DNA of 64,000 nt, taken from Candidatus Nitrosopumilus sp. Lineage in GTDB: Archaea; Thermoproteota; Nitrososphaeria; Nitrososphaerales; Nitrosopumilaceae. Position 1 is the first letter of the stretch, and each line of letters begins with the position of its first letter. A model generated the notes under the pieces. That model searched no databases and was not told where the DNA came from. It saw only the letters and a list, made by a program, of their open reading frames with translations. Shown piece after piece: positions 52,080 to 60,423 of the stretch. The DNA lies in NCBI GenBank assembly GCA_029255365.1, contig JAPFQF010000005.1, forward strand, positions 1-64,000. Direction: 5' to 3'. A program made the position numbers and the translations under genes.

Positions 52080-54581
52080 ATGGATGTAAATCCAACCAAT
52101 TACAATCTTACGTTTGAACCTGATCTCAAAAAATTCACGTTTAATGGAATTGAATCAATCTCAGCTGATTGCAAAAAACTAACGAATCTAATCACGATGC
52201 ACTGCGCCGAATTAAAAATCACATCTTGCCAGGTGACATCAAAAGGGAACATCGTCAAATCCTCGCATAAGACCAACGAGAAGAAAGAAGAATTGGAAAT
52301 CAGATTGTCTGAAAAAGTCAAAGGTACAATTACAATTGATTTGAAATTCCAAGGAATTCTGAATGACCGGCTGCTTGGATTTTACCGCAGCCAGTACACT
52401 CAAAACGGAAAAACCAAATATCTTGCCACGACCCAATTCGAAGCAGCTGACGCCAGACGCGCATTTCCATGTTGGGACAAGCCTGAGGCTAAGGCGACAT
52501 TTGATATTTCGATAATTGCGGATAACAAATTCACTGCCATTTCCAACATGCCTGTCAAGTCAAAGAAAAAAATTGGAGGTAAGACGCTATACATCTTTTC
52601 GAAAACCCCTGTTGTTTCCACATATCTGATCTACCTTGGCGTCGGGGAATTCGAATACCTTACAGGCAAGGTTGGAAAAATCCAGATCAGGGTTGTTACA
52701 ACAAGGGGAAATAAATCAAAAGGACAATTCTCGTTAGACCTGGGAAAGAAACTTCTTGTTTCCTATGAAAAATACTTTGGAATAAAATACCCCTTACCTA
52801 AATTGGACTTGATTGCAGTCCCTGATTTTGCAGCAGGGGCAATGGAGAATTGGGGGGCGATTACTTTTAGGGAGACCATTTTACTGTATGACCCCAAGAC
52901 GTCTTCCACCGGAACTAAGCAATTCATTGCAGAAGTAATTTCACATGAAATTGCCCACATGTGGTTTGGAAACCTTGTCACTATGAAGTGGTGGAATGAT
53001 TTGTGGCTGAATGAAAGCTTTGCAACTTTCATGGCGACAAAATTTGTTGATAAATTTTACCCCGAATGGGATTTGTGGAATCAGTTTGTTGAGGATGCAA
53101 TGAACGTTGCAATGGGTCTTGACTCGCTAAAAACAACACATCCGATAGATGTCACGGTGAACTCTCCAGCTGAAATTCGTGAAATTTTTGATGCGATTTC
53201 TTACGACAAGGGTGGCTGCGTGTTAAGGATGCTTGAACATTATGTGGGCGAACCAAACTTCCAAAAAGGCCTGAAAAAATATCTGTCTGATTTCAAATAT
53301 AAAAACGCAAAGGGGCAAGATTTGTGGGATGCAATTGGCAAGGCGTCCAACATGCCTGTTTCATCTATGGTCAATACCTGGCTAAAACAGCCAGGATTCC
53401 CTCTGGTTGAAATTAGCCAGGACGGGGATACTCTGAAACTAAAACAGAAACGATACCTTCTAGAGCCTGACAAAAAATTCGGAAAGGGACTGTGGTCTAT
53501 TCCGATGTCTCTGGGTTTGGAATCTGAGATTTCTCAAAAACTATTCACTACAAAATCAATGTCTGTGAAATTACCGAAGAACACTCTGGGTTTTGTCGCA
53601 AATTACGGTCGTAAGGGATTCTACCGTGTAAAATATGATGAGGGAATTTTGCTGGATTTGAAAATGCTAGTTGACGAAAAACGCATTCCTGCAATTGACA
53701 GATGGGCAATACAGAATGATCTGTTTTCTTTATGTGTCTCTGGAGACGAGCAAGTGAGAAACTATCTTGACTTTTCAGACGCTTACTTTGATGACGACAG
53801 TTACCTTGCATCAGTCAATGTCGCGCATAACCTGGCATCGTTGTATTTCCGTGCATTTGACGAGCCGTTTGCGGAAGAAATTCGTGGATATGCCGTAAAC
53901 TACTTTGGAAAAATACTGTTTAATTTGGGGTGGGAGCCGCAAAAATCTGACAAACACACAGATGCATTGCTGCGCGGATTTGCAATTTCCGTGTTGGGAA
54001 AAATGGATGATGAGGAAGTTACTGACGAAGCACTTAGAAGATATAAAAAATTCCTGAAATCTCCAAGTTCAATCCCTCCTGATCTGGTGGAACCTATCTG
54101 TTCTATTGCCGCATGGAACGGAAATGCAAAAACACATGCTGAACTGACAAAACTATACAAAGATGCAAAAACCATGGAGGAAAAACTCCGGTTCTTGGGG
54201 GCTTTGTGTGGGTTTAAGGACAAGAAACTGCTCTTGAAATCGCTTGACTTTTCACAAACGTCGCAAGTTCGCTCCCAAAATATGCAGCTGCCAATCATGA
54301 AAGTTGCCGCAAATCCATACGGCGATAAAGTTTTGTGGCCATGGCTTAAGAAAAATTGGAAAAGCATTAACAAAAAAGTAGGACATGGAAATCCACTCTT
54401 TAACAGAATCGTGGCAAGCATCACCTCAATTGCCGATGACTCTATGGAGAATGAAATTAAAACATTTTTCAAAAAGAACCCCACTCCCGGTACAGAGCGC
54501 ACTCAATCTCAAACTCTAGAAAGGATTAGAATAAATTCAAAATTCCTCAGACGCATGAGAAAAGAGTTCAAAGATGGCTAA
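52080..54581 (+). CDS. M1-family zinc aminopeptidase
   Basis: GAMENWGAITFRE; HEIAHMWFGNLVTMKWWNDLWLNESFATF. Confidence 0.97.
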   Translation: MDVNPTNYNLTFEPDLKKFTFNGIESISADCKKLTNLITMHCAELKITSCQVTSKGNIVKSSHKTNEKKEELEIRLSEKVKGTITIDLKFQGILNDRLLGFYRSQYTQNGKTKYLATTQFEAADARRAFPCWDKPEAKATFDISIIADNKFTAISNMPVKSKKKIGGKTLYIFSKTPVVSTYLIYLGVGEFEYLTGKVGKIQIRVVTTRGNKSKGQFSLDLGKKLLVSYEKYFGIKYPLPKLDLIAVPDFAAGAMENWGAITFRETILLYDPKTSSTGTKQFIAEVISHEIAHMWFGNLVTMKWWNDLWLNESFATFMATKFVDKFYPEWDLWNQFVEDAMNVAMGLDSLKTTHPIDVTVNSPAEIREIFDAISYDKGGCVLRMLEHYVGEPNFQKGLKKYLSDFKYKNAKGQDLWDAIGKASNMPVSSMVNTWLKQPGFPLVEISQDGDTLKLKQKRYLLEPDKKFGKGLWSIPMSLGLESEISQKLFTTKSMSVKLPKNTLGFVANYGRKGFYRVKYDEGILLDLKMLVDEKRIPAIDRWAIQNDLFSLCVSGDEQVRNYLDFSDAYFDDDSYLASVNVAHNLASLYFRAFDEPFAEEIRGYAVNYFGKILFNLGWEPQKSDKHTDALLRGFAISVLGKMDDEEVTDEALRRYKKFLKSPSSIPPDLVEPICSIAAWNGNAKTHAELTKLYKDAKTMEEKLRFLGALCGFKDKKLLLKSLDFSQTSQVRSQNMQLPIMKVAANPYGDKVLWPWLKKNWKSINKKVGHGNPLFNRIVASITSIADDSMENEIKTFFKKNPTPGTERTQSQTLERIRINSKFLRRMRKEFKDG

Positions 54582-54981
54582 AAAATTAGGTCCTCCGATA
54601 TTTCTTGGAGTTTTCACCGTCCTGGCGATTGTATTTTTGACCGGCGGTGCATCTGATGACAATGACATTCTTCGTCAAACATTTCAAGTGGATGCGATTT
54701 ACTATGATTCGGGGCATGTCGAGATTTCATATGTTGATAAATCTGGACAGACAGATTCTGTGATCATGGAGATACTTGGAATGGATGAATCTTTTCAAAA
54801 ATCATTTCTTGGTTCCCAATTTGTTGAAATTGTCCCATTTCCAAACGTGCCAAAATATGGCTGGGCAATCCATCCGATAGTTTTGGAAATTGATCATTTG
54901 GAATTTGGCCACATTCAACTAAAAACCGAAATTCACGCACCTGGCCAACCAATTCCACCTGTAATCTATTCTCGACCGTAG
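54574..54981 (+). CDS. Small membrane-anchored hypothetical protein
   Basis: N-terminal TM helix; overlaps the aminopeptidase end by 8 nt. Confidence 0.65.
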   Translation: MAKKLGPPIFLGVFTVLAIVFLTGGASDDNDILRQTFQVDAIYYDSGHVEISYVDKSGQTDSVIMEILGMDESFQKSFLGSQFVEIVPFPNVPKYGWAIHPIVLEIDHLEFGHIQLKTEIHAPGQPIPPVIYSRP

Positions 54982-55025
54982 ATCGGGTACAAGATTTTAT
55001 TGCACCTCTGAAAACTTGTGGTATC

Positions 55026-55943
55026 TTGGATTTAACTGCTGATTTAAAAAAAGGAAAGCGTGGAGCAATTGCAAAAGCAATTAGCATTGTTGAAAATGAT
55101 CAAACAGAATCAAAAAAACTATTAAAAAAAATTTTCAAGTCTAGCGGGAATTCTATTATTATTGGGATTACTGGTCCTGCCGGAGCAGGTAAAAGTTCTT
55201 TGATTAACAAGACTGTAATGGCTATGAAAAAATTGGGTACAAAACCTGCTGTGTTGGCAGTTGATCCTACTAGCCACATTACAGGCGGTGCTATTTTAGG
55301 TGATAGAGTTAGGATGAGTGAATTAACTGATTCTGGAACATACATCCGAAGTATCGCATCCAGGGGTGCAACTGGTGCAGTTTCTCGTTCATTACGTAAT
55401 AGTATTCGTGTTTTAGAATATGCTGGATTTAATCCAATAATTATTGAAAGTGTTGGAGCCGGACAAACTGAAGTAGAAATTTCAAATATCGCTGATATCA
55501 TAGTTGTTGTTTTCAATCCAAACACTGGGGATAGTATTCAAACTATCAAATCTGGTTTAACTGAGATTGGAGATATTTATCTTGTTAACAAAAGTGACCT
55601 TAGTGGATCAAATCAATTATTTGATGCTGTTCGTGATTTCATTGGAGATTCTGAAAGAAACCCTGTAATTCTCAAGACATCTGTAAAAAAGAATTCTGGT
55701 ATTGCAGTATTTGCTAAAACCCTAAAGGATATGATGAAATCTAAACAGAAATTCAAGGATGTAAAGGACAGAGAACGACTTGAAATCGAACTAAGAGATA
55801 TTGTTTTAAACAACATCAAAGAAAAGATTGATGATATGCTAGTTTCTGATAAAACATTTTCAAAATATCTTAAAAAATTACAATCCAAAGACATTGACCC
55901 TTTCTTAGCTGCTGAGAAAATTACGAAATCTTTGATAAAGTGA
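55026..55943 (+). CDS. MeaB/ArgK-type G3E GTPase (methylmalonyl-CoA mutase-associated)
   Basis: IGITGPAGAGKSSLINKTV; LAVDPTS; ESVGAGQTEVEISNIADI; NKSD; adjacent to the mutase. TTG start. Confidence 0.93.
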   Translation: MDLTADLKKGKRGAIAKAISIVENDQTESKKLLKKIFKSSGNSIIIGITGPAGAGKSSLINKTVMAMKKLGTKPAVLAVDPTSHITGGAILGDRVRMSELTDSGTYIRSIASRGATGAVSRSLRNSIRVLEYAGFNPIIIESVGAGQTEVEISNIADIIVVVFNPNTGDSIQTIKSGLTEIGDIYLVNKSDLSGSNQLFDAVRDFIGDSERNPVILKTSVKKNSGIAVFAKTLKDMMKSKQKFKDVKDRERLEIELRDIVLNNIKEKIDDMLVSDKTFSKYLKKLQSKDIDPFLAAEKITKSLIK

Positions 55944-55947
55944 TTAT

Positions 55948-57549
55948 ATGGCTGCAAAAAAACCTGTAAAACAAAAAACACTCGAAAAGAAAATTTTCAC
56001 TGATTCTACTTTTCTTGTAAAACGAATCTATCAGAAATCTCCAAAAAAGAGACCTGCAGAAGACGCAGGAACATTTCCTTTCACTAGGGGAATTCATCCT
56101 GAGATGTTCCGTGAGCGATTCTGGACCATGCGACAGTATTCTGGATTTGGTGATGCAAAACTAACCAATGAGCGATTCAAATTTATGCTTGACAAAGGCC
56201 AGACCGGCCTCAGCATGGCATTTGATTTGCCGACACAGATTGGATATGACTCTGATTCCCCGCAAGCTGAAGGTGAAGTTGGAAAGGTTGGCGTATCAAT
56301 CACCTCGATCAAAGATATGATGACTGCATTTGATGGAATTCCATTGGGCAAAGTCAGCTCTTCGATGACGATTAATTCCACCGCATCCACGTTGTTGGCA
56401 TATTACATTGCAGTTGGGGAGGCCCAGGGTTTCAAAAGCCATGAACTTCGCGGAACAACCCAGAACGACATTCTCAAAGAATACATTGCAAGAAACACCT
56501 ACATCTATCCACCGCAACCATCCATGCGATTAATCGGCGACATGATAGAGTATTGTGCAGAAAAAGTCCCCTCCTGGTATCCTGTATCGATTTCAGGCTA
56601 TCATATGAGGGAGGCTGGCTGCACTGCAACGCAGGAAGTCGCATTTACTTTGGCTAACGCCATTGCATACATTCAAACTTGCATTGACAAGGGATTAAAA
56701 ATTGATGACTTTGCACCACGTTTGTCGTTTTTCTTTTGTTGCACTATAGAGTTCTTTGAAGAGGTTGCAAAGTTTAGGGTCGCTAGAAAAGTTTATGCAA
56801 AAATTCTCAAAGAAATGTTCCATGCAAAAAACCCGCGTTCGTTACAATTAAAATTCCACACTCAGACTAGCGGCGAATCGCTAACTGCACAGCAGCCAAA
56901 CAACAACATCATCCGCGTTGCAATACAGACCATGGCTGCAGTTGCTGGCGGTACGCAATCATTACACACAAATTCCAGGGACGAGGCCCTCGCACTTCCG
57001 ACAGAGGAATCTGCAAAAATCGCACTCCGAACTCAGCAAATAGTGGCGCATGAGAGTGGAATCACAAAGACTGCGGATCCCCTTGCAGGCTCGTACTATC
57101 TTGAAGAACTGACTGACCAAATTGAAGACGGCGTGTGGAAATACCTCAAAAAAATTCAAAAAATGGGTGGCTCTGTCAAAGCGATTGAAAAAGGATTCTT
57201 CCAATCTGAAATTAGAGCAAATGCATATCGTCTCAAAAAAGAAACCGATAATGGTGAACGAATTATTGTGGGAGTAAACAAATATGCTGAGGATGAAGAA
57301 CAGCCTGAATTGTTGAGAGTTGACGGTAGAATTGAAGTTCAACAAAAGAAAGCACTCAAAAAATTACGTGAAGAAAGAGACTCAAAAAAATTAGAAAAAG
57401 CCCTGTCTGCAATGCAGAGTGCCGCCGATACCGAAGAAAATCTCATGCCTTACATCGTAACATCTGCCAAAGCATTTGCTACAACCGGAGAAATCAGCAA
57501 CACTTTACGAGAAGTGTTTGGCGAATATCGTCCAAAAGAGGTCTTTTAG
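55948..57549 (+). CDS. Methylmalonyl-CoA mutase, large subunit
   Basis: PFTRGIHPEMFRERFWTMRQYSGFGDA; AFDLPTQIGYDSD; SISGYHMREAGCTATQEVAFTLANAIAY. Confidence 0.97.
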   Translation: MAAKKPVKQKTLEKKIFTDSTFLVKRIYQKSPKKRPAEDAGTFPFTRGIHPEMFRERFWTMRQYSGFGDAKLTNERFKFMLDKGQTGLSMAFDLPTQIGYDSDSPQAEGEVGKVGVSITSIKDMMTAFDGIPLGKVSSSMTINSTASTLLAYYIAVGEAQGFKSHELRGTTQNDILKEYIARNTYIYPPQPSMRLIGDMIEYCAEKVPSWYPVSISGYHMREAGCTATQEVAFTLANAIAYIQTCIDKGLKIDDFAPRLSFFFCCTIEFFEEVAKFRVARKVYAKILKEMFHAKNPRSLQLKFHTQTSGESLTAQQPNNNIIRVAIQTMAAVAGGTQSLHTNSRDEALALPTEESAKIALRTQQIVAHESGITKTADPLAGSYYLEELTDQIEDGVWKYLKKIQKMGGSVKAIEKGFFQSEIRANAYRLKKETDNGERIIVGVNKYAEDEEQPELLRVDGRIEVQQKKALKKLREERDSKKLEKALSAMQSAADTEENLMPYIVTSAKAFATTGEISNTLREVFGEYRPKEVF

Positions 57550-57948
57550 ATGAAAATTGACCATATTGCAATTGCAGTAAACGATGTTGAAGAATCCGCC
57601 AAAATTTACCAGCAGGCCTTGGGTGTTGACGATGTGGAATTTGAAACGGTCGAATCCGAAGGCGTCAAAATTGCAATACTGCATCTGGAAAACGCTCGCA
57701 TAGAACTAATGCAGCCGACAAACGAAGAAAGTCCAATCAAAAAATTCCTTGACCGGAAAGGGCAAGGGTTGCATCACATGGCGCTGGACACTGACAATAT
57801 TGAAGGCGAAGTTGAACGGATGGAGGGCTGTGGAATACAGTTTTTAGGAAAAATCAGGCCTGGTTCTGCCGGAACTAGAGTTACTTTCATCCATCCAAAA
57901 TCGTTACACGGCGTATTGGCAGAACTCTGCTCTCATCCTGAAGAGTAA
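57550..57948 (+). CDS. mce: Methylmalonyl-CoA epimerase
   Basis: KIDHIAIAVNDVEESAKIYQQALG...GLHHMALDTDNIE. Confidence 0.95.
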   Translation: MKIDHIAIAVNDVEESAKIYQQALGVDDVEFETVESEGVKIAILHLENARIELMQPTNEESPIKKFLDRKGQGLHHMALDTDNIEGEVERMEGCGIQFLGKIRPGSAGTRVTFIHPKSLHGVLAELCSHPEE

Positions 57949-58014
57949 TCTGGCTAAACAGCGCACATCTATCTGAATACGCTTGTTATTATAGGCTCAA
58001 AGCTCATGTACGTT

Positions 58015-58143
58015 ATGTCACAAGACAGAAAAATGTACAAATGTACCTGTACTGACTGCGGAAAAGATTCTGAGGTTCCTTTTGAACCAAAAGAAGGCAG
58101 ACCAGTATATTGTAAAGAATGTTTACCAAAACACAAAAAGTAG
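58015..58143 (+). CDS. CxxC-x(n)-CxxC zinc-binding microprotein
   Basis: MSQDRKMYKCTCTDCGKDSEVPFEPKEGRPVYCKECLPKHKK. Confidence 0.75.
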   Translation: MSQDRKMYKCTCTDCGKDSEVPFEPKEGRPVYCKECLPKHKK

Positions 58144-58323
58144 ATGTAATTTAGTTTCGTTTGATTAATTTTAAACTTAATTCTTTTCAAATATTTTTTT
58201 ATTTTTAATATCGGCAGTCTCAACTGTGTCCGTTCCACATCTGGCCCAAACGGGAACTGTTGAAGCGTTTTTTTGTGAAATTTCAATTAACCCTCAAATA
58301 TCGGCAATTAAATTAACCGTATT

Positions 58324-58503
58324 ATGGGATTCAGGGATTTGTTTGTGGGGGACAATGCCGGAAACTATTCTGCCAAAGTAAAGTGTACTGGATGTAACCG
58401 TGTAACTGTTGTAAAAATTCCTCAGGGAAAGACGGTTGAGAAGTGGAGTAAGGGCACAAAGTGCGGTCAGTGCAACGCTTCCGATTCTTGGACAAGTGTC
58501 TGA
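58324..58503 (+). CDS. 59-aa zinc-ribbon protein
   Basis: MGFRDLFVGDNAGNYSAKVKCTGCNRVTVVKIPQGKTVEKWSKGTKCGQCNASDSWTSV. Confidence 0.75.
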   Translation: MGFRDLFVGDNAGNYSAKVKCTGCNRVTVVKIPQGKTVEKWSKGTKCGQCNASDSWTSV

Positions 58504-58520
58504 AAACAAACCTGGACTTT

Positions 58521-58763
58521 TCAGGGTTGGAGTGGCTGTGGATCTTTGGCCAGTTTTTCTATCTCACGTAATAATTTTTCACGTTTTTTATCGTATGCTG
58601 TAATTTTCGCTACTGTTTCTTCGGCATGAATTTCAAGTTTTACTTTTTCCTTGCCATCTGTTGATCTTAGACATTCATGCCTTAACGATGCCAACTGGCC
58701 AACCAAAACCTCTATTTCTTCATTAAGACAGCTGACTTCTTTCACCAATTCTTCCATTTGCAC
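58521..58763 (-). CDS. Coiled-coil small protein
   Basis: 80-aa helical ORF; CTTAAG box about 25 bp upstream. Confidence 0.6.
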   Translation of the reverse strand: MQMEELVKEVSCLNEEIEVLVGQLASLRHECLRSTDGKEKVKLEIHAEETVAKITAYDKKREKLLREIEKLAKDPQPLQP

Positions 58764-58780
58764 GTTTTCTGCAAGAATAT

Positions 58781-58798
58781 CAAACTTAAGTGCATTGG
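58781..58798 (-). promoter_or_regulatory. CTTAAG promoter motif
   Basis: CAAACTTAAGTGCATTGG upstream of the 58763 start. Confidence 0.45.
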
Positions 58799-58810
58799 GG
58801 GTGGTGGGAT

Positions 58811-59416
58811 CTAAAGATTGTGCTCTGCCTTCTCGCTGTTTGTAAATTCAACAAATCCTGAAATCAGACCTTTTACATGTGCATCAAGTTCCTGCAATGC
58901 AAAAATGTCGTACGTCTCTTTCTTTTTAACGTCGTCTGGGTAGATCGTTATTCCGTCTTCGGTTATTAGAAACGCGTGATGTGCTATTGCGTTTTTAAAT
59001 TTGGGGTGGAACGTTTCTTTAGTCCTTTCACTCCAGTTTTCACTATGCCCGAGATTGTCGCAAATCATGCTGATCAGTTGGGGTAATGTGGTTTGTTTCT
59101 TGTACTCGAGCTTGGATTTTTTACATACCATTAATTTTAAAAGTTTGTTGATGACTTCGAGATGAGATATGACGTAATTGTATCTCACATAAATCCTGAA
59201 GACTGTGTTCTGTCTCAGTTTTTCTCTGTCTGCTGTGTTTTTGCTGTCTGACTCTATTTTTGTAAATACTGATTCAAAGTCTTTTTGAAAATTAAGAAAG
59301 TTGGCATAAAATTCCTCATCCTCAAGCGATACCCTATTCCAGCAAATCAGTTTATCGTCTTTCAAGTCACTGAGAAATACCATGGCAGATTTCTTACCGT
59401 CGTCAAAACCTGTCAT
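58811..59416 (-). CDS. HEPN-like hypothetical protein
   Basis: 201-aa largely helical protein; FKNAIAHHAFLI resembles the HEPN RNxxxH region. Confidence 0.6.
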   Translation of the reverse strand: MTGFDDGKKSAMVFLSDLKDDKLICWNRVSLEDEEFYANFLNFQKDFESVFTKIESDSKNTADREKLRQNTVFRIYVRYNYVISHLEVINKLLKLMVCKKSKLEYKKQTTLPQLISMICDNLGHSENWSERTKETFHPKFKNAIAHHAFLITEDGITIYPDDVKKKETYDIFALQELDAHVKGLISGFVEFTNSEKAEHNL

Positions 59417-59430
59417 GACTTTCTATGAAA

Positions 59431-59452
59431 TTTTTGAACTTAAGCGTATTGG
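59431..59452 (-). promoter_or_regulatory. Promoter motif CCAATACGCTTAAGTTCAAAAA
   Basis: CTTAAG centred about 26 bp upstream of the 59416 start; near-identical to 34519-34541 and 35170-35189. Confidence 0.55.
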
Positions 59453-59540
59453 AGTTTGAATTTTTCATATGTTTTGGCATCGTGGCATGATCCCTGATAA
59501 TTACTTGGGCTGTTGTCCCTGTGATGACAATGCAGTCTGC

Positions 59541-60149
59541 TCATTCCATCATTTTCAAAGTATCTGAAGCTGTTATGATTCCTATGATTTTTGATTTTTT
59601 GGAAACTAGGATGCATTTGGAGTATCTTATCAAAGGAACTAGGACGTTTGCAGGAGTGTCAAAATCCACTATTGGTGGAATCGAGTCCATGGTGTCTGCA
59701 AGCGTTGCTTTTTTCAAATCTGTTTGGCCTAAATCAGATAGGTGTTTCACAATCCCGTCTTCTGAAACCACACCTACTATCTTTGAATTGTCAAAAACAG
59801 GAATCTGGCTGATTGACAATTCATGCATTTTTTTAATCGCATCATGGAGTGTATTTGTCGGTTTTAGCTTTACGATATCCTGACTGCAAAAATCCCCCGC
59901 CGTGTATGAGGATGACTCTCCCTCTAGTTTTGCAAGGCTCTCGAAGATTTTTTTAGCTGTATTGTAGCTTGGCTGACTTCTGCCTGATTCAATTTGATTG
60001 ATCATTGAGGTGCTGACTCCTGTCATGCTGGCTAGTTTTTTTTGGGTGATGCCCATTTTTTGCCTAATTTGCTTTATTGAATCAATTCTTGGTAACAATC
60101 CACTTAGAGATGATTTTGATTGGCTTAAAAATTTATTTTCAGAGATCAT
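59541..60149 (-). CDS. XRE-type HTH regulator fused to a CBS-domain pair
   Basis: IRQKMGITQKKLASMTGVSTSMINQIESGRSQPSYNTAKKIFESL; CBS repeats TLHDAIKKMHELSISQIPVFDNSKIVGVVSEDGIV and VPLIRYSKCILVSKKSKIIGIITASDTLK. Confidence 0.92.
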   Translation of the reverse strand: MISENKFLSQSKSSLSGLLPRIDSIKQIRQKMGITQKKLASMTGVSTSMINQIESGRSQPSYNTAKKIFESLAKLEGESSSYTAGDFCSQDIVKLKPTNTLHDAIKKMHELSISQIPVFDNSKIVGVVSEDGIVKHLSDLGQTDLKKATLADTMDSIPPIVDFDTPANVLVPLIRYSKCILVSKKSKIIGIITASDTLKMME

Positions 60150-60155
60150 TACATA

Positions 60156-60311
60156 TCAGTCATCGCTTCTAAACGTCCATTTCAATTCACCGCCTTCTTT
60201 TACAAATGATTCTGGAGATTCTTTACTGTGCCTGTTTTTGATGTGGGACATGTATGTGACAAGCGACAAATATGTCTGTCCACACATTGGACAAATTTTG
60301 GTAAATCCCAC
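60156..60311 (-). CDS. C2H2-type zinc-finger microprotein (GTG start)
   Basis: VGFTKICPMCGQTYLSLVTYMSHIKNRHSKESPESFVKEGGELKWTFRSDD. Confidence 0.65.
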   Translation of the reverse strand: MGFTKICPMCGQTYLSLVTYMSHIKNRHSKESPESFVKEGGELKWTFRSDD

Positions 60312-60423
60312 GTTCTACGGTTGATTGCAGTGCATATTACCAAAGTTGTAATTTTCAAGTTTGATATTGTTATATTATTTTCACTGAGTTTTGGATTTAT
60401 GTTTTGACGGCTGACTGAAATGA

